Source: DASUEB01 sp036275295 (GTDB lineage Bacteria; Bacteroidota; Bacteroidia; Flavobacteriales_D; Luteibaculaceae). Taken from it: a stretch of DNA of 33,510 bases. The position numbers and the translations under genes were made by a program. Location of the stretch: positions 1 through 33,510 of the forward strand of contig DASUEB010000131.1 of NCBI GenBank assembly GCA_036275295.1, given 5' to 3'. The notes under the pieces are model-generated. The model worked only from the letters and a program-made list of their open reading frames with translations. It made no database searches and was not told the origin of the DNA. The stretch's first letter is position 1, and each line of letters starts with the position of its first letter. This document shows positions 1 to 7,445 of the stretch, piece after piece.

Positions 1-54
1 CCCACCAGCGCAGATGGTACTGGACAACAATCCGGGAGAGTATGTCGTCGCCAC
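1..54 (+). rRNA. rrf: 5S ribosomal RNA, 3' end (5' part outside window)
   Basis: The first bases read as the 3' half of a bacterial 5S rRNA. The block GATGGTACTG (13-22) is followed by GGGAGAGTATGTCGTCGCC (34-52), matching the usual helix IV and the closing helix I strand (typical form GAGAGTAGGTCGCTGCC). The 5' half lies upstream of the window, so helix I cannot be checked and the exact end (52-54) is an estimate. A strong terminator follows directly. The 23S and 16S genes should lie just upstream in the usual operon order. The assignment rests on recognition of the conserved tail, not on a covariance search. Confidence 0.85.
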
Positions 55-65
55 TTTTTATAATC

Positions 66-99
66 AAACCCTGATACCTAACCGTGTCAGGGTTTTTTT
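66..99 (+). terminator. Rho-independent terminator of the rRNA operon
   Basis: AAACCCTGATAC (66-77) pairs with GTGTCAGGGTTT (84-95), giving 12 pairs including one G-U around a 6-base loop. A T run extends to 99. It lies 12 bases after the 5S end and on the same strand, so it most likely ends the rRNA transcript. Confidence 0.85.
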
Positions 100-172
100 A
101 TGGTCTAAACTTGTTATTCCCTTTTATTCGCACAACAATCCCGTGCGAACGCGGGTCGCTGCTTTTGACAAT

Positions 173-206
173 AAAACGCTGATACTTCACCGTATCAGGG
201 TTTTTT
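173..206 (+). terminator. Second terminator, diverged copy of the first
   Basis: The segment 173-185 pairs with 192-204 (12 of 13 pairs, one G/G mismatch at 178/199) around a 6-base loop, followed by T's to 206. The sequence resembles the hairpin at 66-99, offset by exactly 108 bases. It may act as a back-up terminator. Confidence 0.7.
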
Positions 207-430
207 ATACCCTTTTCTAAACCTCCCTGAATGCAAGATCCGTAGTATATCCCTTGGCCGGATGAAAAAAGGAATGTCCGATTTTTCTCATCTATTTCAT
301 ACTTGCATCTGTTTCTCTGCGGGTTTTCTGGCCATACCGAGATCTGTATGTATACGTTTATAATCGTTTCTTTTTTGTACAATTCCCGTTGACAAGGGTT
401 CCATTTTGTATCTTCCCAAAAAAGAACGAT

Positions 431-748
431 ATGTTAACCACTACCACATCCACAATTGAAGGACATTCTATTGATCAGTACATTGGCGTTATCACCGCTG
501 AAACCATCATCGGAGCCAATTTTATCCGCGATATCATGGCTTCCTTTTCTGATTTTTTCGGTGGGCGCTCGGGTGCGTACGAGGAGGCTTTGCAAAAGGC
601 GCGAAACATGGCTTTGGAAGAGCTCATTGATAAGGCCAACAGATTGCAAGCTAACGGTGTAATCGGAATCGATTTTGATTACGAAACCGTGGGAAGAGGG
701 ATGCTTATGGTTTGTGTAAGCGGTACGGCGGTAAAACTGCGCAGTTAA
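431..748 (+). CDS. YbjQ family (UPF0145) heavy-metal-binding-like protein
   Basis: A 105-residue protein of the YbjQ/UPF0145 family (PF01906), about the normal length. Family marks are the N-terminal TTTSTIEG strand, then IGVITAETIIGAN, then the basic/acidic helix EEALQKARNMALEEL and the C-terminal GVIGIDFDYETVG. Members form pentameric rings, and their biochemical role is unsettled despite the 'heavy-metal binding' label. I chose the ATG at 431 because the family starts close to this point. A TTG at 389 would add 14 residues that do not look like the family. The gene stands alone, between the rRNA terminators and a convergent minus-strand gene. The family call is firm and the function is not known. 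Confidence 0.85.
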   Translation: MLTTTTSTIEGHSIDQYIGVITAETIIGANFIRDIMASFSDFFGGRSGAYEEALQKARNMALEELIDKANRLQANGVIGIDFDYETVGRGMLMVCVSGTAVKLRS

Positions 749-970
749 TTATTGGTTCTCATTCTCCAGGTTGAATTCTGCCGTTTATAAAACCCGACTG
801 TGATCCTCTGTTTCCGGTCTTCTAATAAAGTGGACCGGGTGTGGTAGTTTTCCATTTTCAGTACCCGTTTACCTAGTTGATACTAATTGGGATTCATTGC
901 ACCGCGGCTAATTATTGGAACGAAGGGAGTATTGCGCGCACTCCGGTCGTTGTGAGCAAATTTCCTCGTC

Positions 971-2227
971 TTACGTTTTCTGTTTTTTCTTTTTAGCGGC
1001 CGGGAAAAGCACATTATTGAGTATTAATCGGTATCCCGGTGAGTTGGGATGCAGATTGAGATCGGTTGGTGGGTCGCCTACCTTGTGTTGGTAGTCCTCA
1101 GGATCATGTCCGCCGTAAAAAGTCCATTGGCCTAAACCAAAGGTTCCGTGGATGTATTTGGCAACCCCGATAGCTTTCGTCTCTCCCATGATCAGAACCT
1201 CTGATTTGATAAAATCGGTATTAAACGAGGTGCTTTGACCCATAAAACCTTTGACCACACGCTGGTGGTTTTGAGTCAACATGGTGGGAACCACATCGTA
1301 TTTAGCTGAGAAATCGAAAAGGGTGAAAAAGTCATTGATCTGAGTTAACCGCGCGTGTTTTTCCGTTCCGTCAATATCACTGAATTCGTAAATGATGGGA
1401 TTGGGTTCAAGGTGAAAGTTTTTAAACGCGAAGGTTTGACTGAAGTTCAATTTGCGCTGTGCATTGGGATCAGCGGGATCGCCGTCGAACATAGATTCGC
1501 ATATATCCACTCCCTCGGCCGCTAAGGCAATGTCATAGCTATCGGTCCCCGAACACATGGTAAACAGAAATCCACCACCTGCGGTGTACTGTTTAATGCG
1601 CTGGGCCACGGCACTTTTTAGTTGTGAGACTTTGGTAAAACCGTATTTATTGGCAACTTCGGTATTGGATCGGACTTCATCTTGGTACCAGGCGGCATTG
1701 CGATATTGGGCATAAAAGCGGCCAAATTGCCCGGTAAAATCCTCGTGATGTAGGTGTAACCAGTCGTACGTGGGCAACAGACCATCCATGATTTCACTGT
1801 CGTAGATGACCTCGTAAGGAATCTCAGCGTAGGTGAGAACTAAGGTAACCGCATCGTCCCAAGGTTGTTTCGTTTTTGGTGAGTAAACTGCTATTTTGGG
1901 CACTTTTTCCAATTTAACCACCTCCATATTCACACCTGGGTCGGCAATTTCTTGGTATATGCGCTGGGCCTCTACGTCGGCAATCACCACAAAAGTCACA
2001 CCTCTGATCTTGCATTCCGATTGAACGTCGGGTAGGTCTGGGAGCAGGAAACTACCGCCGCGGTAATTCAACAGCCATTCTATTTCTACTCCCCCTTGGA
2101 GCGCCCAGTAGGCAATTCCATACGACTTTAGGTGATTCGACTGATTTTCGTCCATTGGCAACAATATTTTGTTTGCCTGTAAGGACAGGGATAAGAGTAC
2201 CAGCGTGCAAAAGAGACCAAACCTCAT
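971..2227 (-). CDS. Secreted GATase-like orphan protein (usually labelled 'asparagine synthetase B')
   Basis: A 418-residue protein from the ATG at 2227, which gives a clean signal peptide (MRFGLFCTLVLLSLSLQA). An ATG at 2251 would add 8 residues in front of it. The protein is strongly conserved across Bacteroidota and is often named asparagine synthetase B, but I see no AsnB synthetase motif (no N-terminal Cys2 glutaminase, no SGGxDS ATP loop). The stretch GGGFLFTMCSGTDS (around residues 217-230) instead resembles the nucleophile elbow of class I GATase/DJ-1 folds, with Cys225 as candidate. Other conserved marks are LHLHHEDFTGQ and GGHDPEDYQH. The C-terminus is lysine-rich (KKKKQKT). It starts 39 bases after the dnaB stop and is probably co-transcribed with dnaB. 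Its substrate is unknown. The location is probably periplasmic. Confidence 0.8.
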   Translation of the reverse strand: MRFGLFCTLVLLSLSLQANKILLPMDENQSNHLKSYGIAYWALQGGVEIEWLLNYRGGSFLLPDLPDVQSECKIRGVTFVVIADVEAQRIYQEIADPGVNMEVVKLEKVPKIAVYSPKTKQPWDDAVTLVLTYAEIPYEVIYDSEIMDGLLPTYDWLHLHHEDFTGQFGRFYAQYRNAAWYQDEVRSNTEVANKYGFTKVSQLKSAVAQRIKQYTAGGGFLFTMCSGTDSYDIALAAEGVDICESMFDGDPADPNAQRKLNFSQTFAFKNFHLEPNPIIYEFSDIDGTEKHARLTQINDFFTLFDFSAKYDVVPTMLTQNHQRVVKGFMGQSTSFNTDFIKSEVLIMGETKAIGVAKYIHGTFGLGQWTFYGGHDPEDYQHKVGDPPTDLNLHPNSPGYRLILNNVLFPAAKKKKQKT

Positions 2228-2266
2228 AACCAATATTAACGGTGAAACCATGTAAAATGTTGTAGG

Positions 2267-3826
2267 TTAGAAAGGGGGATCCTCACTGTCTAATCCGAAA
2301 GAATCGACCTCATCGTTCATTCGAGAACCTTTGGTAACGGTTTGTTGTCCAAATCCGCTGTCGAAATTGGAGTTGGGACTCATTTGGAAAGAGGGCGTTT
2401 GGTCGAATTGATATCCCCCTTGGTCCAGGTTGGTAAATTTGGTTAGTTCGCCGATGAAGCGCAGGGATATGGTTTCAAGCGAACCATTCCGGTGTTTGGC
2501 TATAATTACTTGGCCGACGCCCCGAGTAGGGTTGTTGTTTTCGTCGTGGTGTATATCGTAGTATTCGGGTCGGTACAGGAAGGTTACCATATCCGCATCC
2601 TGTTCGATCGAACCCGATTCGCGCAAATCAGACAACACGGGTTTTTTATCGCCTCCGCGCGTCTCAACGGCACGGCTTAGCTGGGAAAGCGCAATGATGG
2701 GGACATTTAATTCCTTGGCAATGATTTTTAGCGAGCGTGAAATGGCCGAGATTTCCTGCACTCGATTACCGCCATCGGAATTACCGGCAGTCATAAGTTG
2801 CAGGTAATCGATGACGATCATTCTCACGCCGTGTTGTGAGACCAAACGACGCGACTTTGCCCGCAGTTCAAAAATGGATAAAGCCGGGGTGTCGTCAATG
2901 AACAAAGGTGCTTCAGAGAGGGCTCCGATGCGAGCGTGTAGTTGCTGGTATTCCTGTTCCGACAGGTGACCTTTTCTCAATTTTTCTGAGCTGATGGCCG
3001 TCTCGCTGCTGATTAAACGATTAACGAGCTGCACAGAGGACATCTCTAACGAGAAGATGGCTACGGGAATTTTGAAATCGACGGCTATGTTTCGCGCCAT
3101 CGACAATACAAAAGCGGTTTTACCCATGGCGGGACGAGCAGCAACGATAATCAAGTCGGAAGGTTGCCATCCGGATGTTACGCGGTCGAGGTCAGTAAAT
3201 CCGCTGGGAACACCGCTAATACCGTCTTTGTTTTTCTTGGCGTTTTCAATTTCGGTTATGGCCTTCTGCAACAGCGAATCCATTCGCTCGTATTCTTTTT
3301 TGATGTTGCCTTCAGATACCTGAAAAATCTCTTTTTCGGCGTAGTCCAGCAGGTCGAAAACGTCGGTCGTGTCTTCGTATGCTTTGCGAATGGTATTGGA
3401 GGAAATGCGTATTAATTCGCGCTGTATGTATTTTTGGACGATGATACGAGCGTGAAACGTAATATTAGCGGCAGAGGCAACGCGAGCGGTAAGCTGCGAA
3501 ATGTAGTACGGCCCCCCAACAAAGTCGAGCTGCCCCATCAATTTTAATTCCTGGGTAACCGTGAGGATGTCGATGGGTTGTGACTTTTCCTCGAGGTTGC
3601 TAATGGCAGCAAAGATCTGCTGGTGCGACTCGCGATAAAAACACTCGGCTTTAAGAAAATCGGCTACGTCGCTAAGGGCGTTTTTCTCGAGCATCAAGGC
3701 ACCCAAAACCGCTTCCTCGAGATCTGTTGCCTGCGGGGGTATTTTTCCGGCTTCGATGTATGGTGTTTTGTCGGTAATTTTCTTAATTTGTCGGGAATCC
3801 CTGACGTTCGTCCTCTTTTCGTCCAT
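2267..3826 (-). CDS. dnaB: Replicative DNA helicase DnaB
   Basis: A 519-residue hexameric 5'-3' helicase that unwinds DNA at the replication fork. The N-terminal primase-contact domain opens with PPQATDLEEAVLGAL (about residues 31-45). The RecA-like motor carries Walker A as AARPAMGKT (residues 229-237), where most relatives have GRPSMGKT. It also has FSLEMS, Walker B VIDYLQLM, and the LSQLSRAVE and DLRESGSIEQDAD motifs. There is no intein. The ATG at 3826 is preferred over the TTG at 3847. A TAnnTTTG promoter element ends only 5 bases before this ATG, so the longer form would begin inside the promoter. It is the first gene of a likely two-gene operon with the downstream secreted orphan, and is divergent from the lipoprotein at 3891. 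Confidence 0.95.
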   Translation of the reverse strand: MDEKRTNVRDSRQIKKITDKTPYIEAGKIPPQATDLEEAVLGALMLEKNALSDVADFLKAECFYRESHQQIFAAISNLEEKSQPIDILTVTQELKLMGQLDFVGGPYYISQLTARVASAANITFHARIIVQKYIQRELIRISSNTIRKAYEDTTDVFDLLDYAEKEIFQVSEGNIKKEYERMDSLLQKAITEIENAKKNKDGISGVPSGFTDLDRVTSGWQPSDLIIVAARPAMGKTAFVLSMARNIAVDFKIPVAIFSLEMSSVQLVNRLISSETAISSEKLRKGHLSEQEYQQLHARIGALSEAPLFIDDTPALSIFELRAKSRRLVSQHGVRMIVIDYLQLMTAGNSDGGNRVQEISAISRSLKIIAKELNVPIIALSQLSRAVETRGGDKKPVLSDLRESGSIEQDADMVTFLYRPEYYDIHHDENNNPTRGVGQVIIAKHRNGSLETISLRFIGELTKFTNLDQGGYQFDQTPSFQMSPNSNFDSGFGQQTVTKGSRMNDEVDSFGLDSEDPPF

Positions 3827-3831
3827 ATCTA

Positions 3832-3839
3832 CAAAGGTA
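3832..3839 (-). promoter_or_regulatory. Candidate -7 element of the dnaB promoter
   Basis: On the minus strand this reads TACCTTTG, a perfect match to the Bacteroidota -7 consensus TAnnTTTG. It ends 5 bases before the dnaB ATG, which predicts a leaderless or nearly leaderless mRNA. No clear TTG is seen at the expected upstream distance (a CTG lies there), so confidence is moderate. Confidence 0.4.
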
Positions 3840-3890
3840 GCCAGCAAAGAGGGAGTTCAGACGGTTGTGCGTGTAAAAAGTTATTGAAAT

Positions 3891-5159
3891 ATGTTTTCAA
3901 CAATTGTTCATAAGATAAGGGTCTTATCGTGTGTATTAGGTTGTGTATTCTTGATGGTTTCCTGTAAAGAGGAGCCCAATTTGCCGCCCGTAATTACATC
4001 TGTCGAACTGGAAAATAGTATCCTCGAACGCGGTGATACCCTTCGTGTGCGTATTAGGGTTCAAGATGATTTTGGACTTGATAATGTTTTGCTTTCGGTG
4101 ATGCGCAATCCCGATCCGGGGAATAATTTCTCGTCTGTAATCCACAGTGTTCGCAAAATTTTGAACTTCGAGAAAGAGGCCACCATTGATATAGAGCTTA
4201 TCTTGAGCAACTCTTCGTACACGGGATCTTTTTATTTGGATGTGAAAGCATTCGACCGAGAGGCCGTAAGTTCAAAGTTAATTGCAATCGATTTAAGTGG
4301 TAGCGGTGTGACTCCCCGTGCTTTTCTCATCCTGGATGATGTCAACCGAGTACATTACTATCGATTGGCGCCTGATGGAAGCCCAACAGGTGTTAACACC
4401 ACGTATACGCTACCCTTTCCCAATTGTCAGTTCCTTGGAAGTTCTGATCGGCCCGCTCGAAGCCTTTTTATCAGTGAAAATCGAAAGATTTTTGCTCTTG
4501 TGGATAGTACGGGGGAATTGCTGTGGACGCGGGACATTGAGTCTGGAAATGGCCAAATGACTGCATTTGATGGGTATACCCCAGCCACCTTACGGGCCTT
4601 CATAGCCACCGATCGCTCTCGTATATTTGCCATAGACCTCAACGGGCAAATAGAGGTAAAATTCACTAATTTACCTCAAAGTTTGAGGGTTTTGCGAATG
4701 TATCGAGATCAGGCTTTCTACGGCAGAGATGCCACGGGTGAAAGGCGTTTAGTGACTGCAGAGTTCGGAACGGTGATGGTAAGTACCCAAGCCGACTCTA
4801 TGATTACCCTTGGTGGGTTTGGGGGCTATGTCTGTGCTTTGGTTGCGCAGCAAAACAGAAGATTTCTCGACATGTGGTATTGGGGACAATATGATGCCGC
4901 TACTCGCAACGAATTGCAGGCATCTTACAATTCCTTATTTGAATACTTGGGAGGTTTTTTGGTTCAAAATGCCAATCGCATTGACTTCCTATCCCCAGTC
5001 AGTCCGCTGAAATCCCAATCTGCTCAGCAAATTCTGTTGGATACCGACGATGAGTATTTGTTGTTTGAAGACCGGATAACGGGTTTTTTCAATGGTTTAA
5101 CGCCCATTGTTAACCTACCGTTTAAGGCTAAATCTATGGCCTACCTCACTGACTACTGA
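3891..5159 (+). CDS. Lipoprotein with Ig-like N-terminus, possible beta-propeller
   Basis: A 422-residue exported lipoprotein. The signal peptide ends in the lipobox LMVSC with the acylated Cys at residue 25, followed by acidic residues (KEEPN). Residues about 30-130 look like a single Ig/fibronectin-type domain (PPVITSVELENSILERGDTL, then alternating strands). From about 140 on there are repeated strand units such as RAFLILDDVNRVHYYRL, RSLFISENRKIFALVD and RAFIATDRSRIFAIDLNG. This spacing suggests WD40/PQQ-like propeller blades, but I do not recognise a named family. The gene is divergent from dnaB with a 64-base shared spacer and is single. Function is unknown. A role in ligand binding or outer-membrane assembly would be a guess. 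Confidence 0.75.
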   Translation: MFSTIVHKIRVLSCVLGCVFLMVSCKEEPNLPPVITSVELENSILERGDTLRVRIRVQDDFGLDNVLLSVMRNPDPGNNFSSVIHSVRKILNFEKEATIDIELILSNSSYTGSFYLDVKAFDREAVSSKLIAIDLSGSGVTPRAFLILDDVNRVHYYRLAPDGSPTGVNTTYTLPFPNCQFLGSSDRPARSLFISENRKIFALVDSTGELLWTRDIESGNGQMTAFDGYTPATLRAFIATDRSRIFAIDLNGQIEVKFTNLPQSLRVLRMYRDQAFYGRDATGERRLVTAEFGTVMVSTQADSMITLGGFGGYVCALVAQQNRRFLDMWYWGQYDAATRNELQASYNSLFEYLGGFLVQNANRIDFLSPVSPLKSQSAQQILLDTDDEYLLFEDRITGFFNGLTPIVNLPFKAKSMAYLTDY

Positions 5160-5540
5160 CCTGTTTTGTGCTGGTTATTTGGTAGCCTCCCGCAGAAAAA
5201 TTTGTCTCTGAGCAGTTCATTTTTTTGTCGAGCGAAGATGTACTCCATCTAAATCCATCGATGGTAGGGATAAAACAAAAATGTGCTGAACCGCTTCAAA
5301 TTCTTTCGAAAGCGGCGTGATTTTATACTGATTCGCGCATTTTGCCTGGTTTTGTAAATCTATTTCTGTACCCATTTACGCTAGGAGGTCTCTACCCTTT
5401 TCTCATGCACTTGCCCTCTAGAAGCGGTCCTCGTAGGAGGACTGCATGCAGTTCTTAAAACAAAAACCCTTTTATCGCTGCGACAAAAGGGTTTTTATTT
5501 GAGGATTTATGAGAAGGTTTTAGGGTTCAGGATGAATGCA
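5160..5540. other. Structured gene-free spacer with several hairpins
   Basis: No coding frame is convincing here. It holds three inverted repeats in order: CCGCTT (5291-5296) with AAGCGG (5310-5315), a strong 9-pair stem 5424-5432/5437-5445 with loop GTAG, and the terminator at 5462-5496. The order hairpin, hairpin, terminator on the plus strand is compatible with a small RNA or a long 3' UTR of the lipoprotein gene. I see no clear promoter inside it. Confidence 0.45.
5462..5496. terminator. Bidirectional Rho-independent terminator
   Basis: The arm 5462-5477 pairs with 5481-5496, with a single A/C mismatch (5474/5484) and a 3-base loop. The stem is A-rich on the left and T-rich on the right, so it can terminate transcripts from both sides. 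It lies between the convergent lipoprotein gene (+) and accA (-), 44 bases past the accA stop codon. Confidence 0.85.
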
Positions 5541-6497
5541 TTATTCGTTCCAAACCCCCATGCCGATGAACTTCTCGAGTCGCTCTTGGATGCGCTCTTC
5601 GGCATCGACCGACTCCAATTTTTTGATGTGTTTTTTAATTTCTTTTTTAACGATTTTGAACGTTTCATCATGGTGTTGATGTGCTCCGCCCAGAGGTTCT
5701 TTGATTACCCCGTCGATGAGTTTGTTTTTAAACATGTCGGTAGAGGTAAGTTTCAGTGCTTCAGCCGCTCTCTCTTTGAAATCCCAGCTGCGCCAAAGGA
5801 TAGACGAACAGCTTTCTGGTGAAATCACTGAATACCATGTGTTTTCAAGCATCAAAACCTTATCACCCAGCCCAATGCCCAATGCTCCTCCAGAGGCACC
5901 TTCACCAATGATGATGCAAATTACCGGTACTTTAAGTTTGAGCATTTCCATCAGGTTGCGGGCAATGGCTTCGCCTTGACCTCTTTCTTCTGCTTCCAAA
6001 CCCGGATAAGCCCCCGGTGTGTCGATGAGGGTCACAATGGGTTTGTTGAATTTTTCAGCTAATTTCATCAATCGCAAGGCTTTGCGATAACCTTCGGGGT
6101 TAGCCATACCAAAATTTCTATACTGACGCATTTTGGTGTTGATTCCCTTTTGATGCCCGATAAACATCACTGATTTTCCATCAACCAAACCAAATCCACC
6201 CACAATAGCCTTGTCGTCGCGAACGTTGCGATCACCGTGCAATTCTATCCATGTATTGTCGGTTATTGCATTGATGTATGCGAGAGAATACGGACGATCA
6301 GGATGGCGTGATAGCTGAACGCGCTGCCATGCCGAGAGATTGCCGTAAATTTCCTTTTGCGTTTCCTCCAACTTTTTCTCCAGAGCCAACAGGGTATCGC
6401 TTACGTCGATGTTGTTCGACTCGCCGATTTCTTTGGCTTTCTCTATTTGCTTGATTATTTCTCCAATAGGTGTTTCAAAATCGAGTAGGGTAGCCAT
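5541..6497 (-). CDS. accA: Acetyl-CoA carboxylase carboxyltransferase subunit alpha
   Basis: A 318-residue AccA, normal length. With AccD it moves the carboxyl group from biotin to acetyl-CoA, giving malonyl-CoA for fatty-acid synthesis in the cytosol. The N-terminal helical region (FETPIGEIIKQIEKAKE) is followed by the crotonase-type core: HPDRPYSLAYI, ELHGDRNVRDD, GGFGLVDGKSVMFIGHQKG, then TLIDTPGAYPG and GEGASGGALGIGLGD, which form the oxyanion and CoA pocket. VISPESCSSILW is also typical. The ATG at 6497 matches the usual family start. It is transcribed alone, divergent from ispE, and ends at a bidirectional terminator. Confidence 0.96.
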   Translation of the reverse strand: MATLLDFETPIGEIIKQIEKAKEIGESNNIDVSDTLLALEKKLEETQKEIYGNLSAWQRVQLSRHPDRPYSLAYINAITDNTWIELHGDRNVRDDKAIVGGFGLVDGKSVMFIGHQKGINTKMRQYRNFGMANPEGYRKALRLMKLAEKFNKPIVTLIDTPGAYPGLEAEERGQGEAIARNLMEMLKLKVPVICIIIGEGASGGALGIGLGDKVLMLENTWYSVISPESCSSILWRSWDFKERAAEALKLTSTDMFKNKLIDGVIKEPLGGAHQHHDETFKIVKKEIKKHIKKLESVDAEERIQERLEKFIGMGVWNE

Positions 6498-6520
6498 CCG
6501 TGGGATATTAAATTAGCCGC

Positions 6521-6528
6521 GCAAGATA
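6521..6528 (-). promoter_or_regulatory. Candidate -7 element for accA
   Basis: The minus strand reads TATCTTGC, seven of eight against TAnnTTTG, 23 bases before the accA ATG. No matching -33 TTG was found at the ideal distance, so this is tentative. Confidence 0.25.
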
Positions 6529-6546
6529 CAAAAACTGACAAATACC

Positions 6547-6554
6547 TACTTTTA
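6547..6554 (+). promoter_or_regulatory. Candidate -7 element for ispE
   Basis: TACTTTTA matches TAnnTTTG at seven of eight positions and ends 12 bases before the ispE ATG at 6567. With the accA element it would make a compact back-to-back promoter region. The -33 box is not clear. Confidence 0.25.
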
Positions 6555-6566
6555 GGGCTCATTTCA

Positions 6567-7391
6567 ATGTCATTTCCCATGGTTCTTTTCCCCAATGCTA
6601 AGATTAACATTGGTTTACATATAGTTGAGAAGCGATCTGACGGCTACCACAACATCGAAAGTATATTCTATCCGATAGGTATTGCCGATGCATTGGAGGT
6701 GGGTAGGACCCATAAAAAGGACCCTTACATTGAGCTTCATGGACAAGCTATAGAAGGTGATCCAAACGACAATCTAGTTATGCGTGCCTGGCAGTTGATG
6801 CACAGGGAATTTGGCATTGATCCTGTGGTGTTTCACCTGATAAAACGCATTCCCAGCGGGGGAGGAATAGGAGGGGGCTCGGCTGATGGCGCTTTCGCTT
6901 TGAAATTGCTCAACGATTTTTTTGCCCTTGAACTAAATCATGAAACTCTTCGCGCATTGGCGCTGGAATTGGGAAGCGATTGTCCTTTTTTCATCGACAA
7001 CCAACCTGCATGGGTGAGCGGTAGAGGCGAGTTCATTACCCCCATACCAAATTTTCTCCAAGGAGTTTATGCAGTGTTGTTGTACGGCGGAGTTCACATC
7101 AGTACTGCCGAAGCATACCGTGGAATCACTCCCAAGAGACCGGATATTTCGCTGGTTGGGTCAAAACTTTTCGACCGAAGTCTCCTGCCTCATTTGCGCA
7201 ACGATTTTGAGTTGCCTGTCTTCCAGAAATTTCCTGTTATGGCAAAGTTTAAACAGGATCTGCTCGATTCGGGGGCTTTTTATGCATCCTTAAGCGGCAC
7301 GGGAAGTTGTATATACGGATTGTTTGAGTCGAAGCCCACACAGCGCATGGGAGCAGCTGATTGCGCGATTTGGGAGGGCTATCTGCCGTAA
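6567..7391 (+). CDS. ispE: 4-diphosphocytidyl-2-C-methyl-D-erythritol kinase
   Basis: A 274-residue GHMP kinase that phosphorylates CDP-methylerythritol using ATP, the fourth step of the MEP isoprenoid pathway in the cytosol. The substrate-side motif PNAKINIGLHIVEKRSDGYH (residues 9-28) carries the conserved Lys. The ATP loop is PSGGGIGGGSADGAF (about residues 95-109). LGSDCPFF holds the catalytic Asp, and SGTGSCIYGLF near the C-terminus is the third GHMP motif. The start could be the ATG at 6567 or the one at 6579. Many relatives start right before the VxFPNAKIN block, which would favour 6579. It is single, divergent from accA and convergent with lptG. Confidence 0.95.
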   Translation: MSFPMVLFPNAKINIGLHIVEKRSDGYHNIESIFYPIGIADALEVGRTHKKDPYIELHGQAIEGDPNDNLVMRAWQLMHREFGIDPVVFHLIKRIPSGGGIGGGSADGAFALKLLNDFFALELNHETLRALALELGSDCPFFIDNQPAWVSGRGEFITPIPNFLQGVYAVLLYGGVHISTAEAYRGITPKRPDISLVGSKLFDRSLLPHLRNDFELPVFQKFPVMAKFKQDLLDSGAFYASLSGTGSCIYGLFESKPTQRMGAADCAIWEGYLP

Positions 7392-7445
7392 TAGAAAAGA
7401 TATTTCAAGCCCGGCCAAGGGCGAAAATCTCAGCTGCAGATCAAA

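Larger units (their letters stand above)
24..207 (+). repeat. Imperfect tandem copy of 5S tail plus terminator
   Basis: Bases 24-99 align without gaps to 132-207 at an offset of 108. By my count 54 of 76 positions match. Both copies start with ACAACAATCC, and the hairpins match almost throughout. The second copy keeps GGTCGCTGC (153-161), which is the canonical 5S 3' tail, but the middle has decayed. I read it as the remnant of a duplicated 5S gene end. Confidence 0.6.
55..430. other. Gene-free spacer between 5S rRNA and the YbjQ gene
   Basis: It holds the two terminators and the decayed 5S-tail copy described separately. Bases 207-388 show no gene or structure I can support. Just before the YbjQ start there is TTGACA (389-394) and TATCTTCC (409-416), a weak match to the Bacteroidota promoter pattern (TTG then TAnnTTTG). 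This could be the promoter, with a short leader before the ATG at 431. Confidence 0.4.

Noticed and set aside
98..382. 94-codon minus-strand frame in the post-rRNA spacer
   Set aside because: It runs through both terminator hairpins and the decayed 5S tail. Composition is not protein-like and there is no family match.
814..838. Inverted repeat CCGGTC/GACCGG after the YbjQ gene
   Set aside because: Six pairs, a 14-base loop and no T run. Too weak to call a terminator or RNA element.
7401..7430. GCCC/GGGC stem between convergent ispE and lptG
   Set aside because: Four pairs and no T run. Not enough for a terminator.
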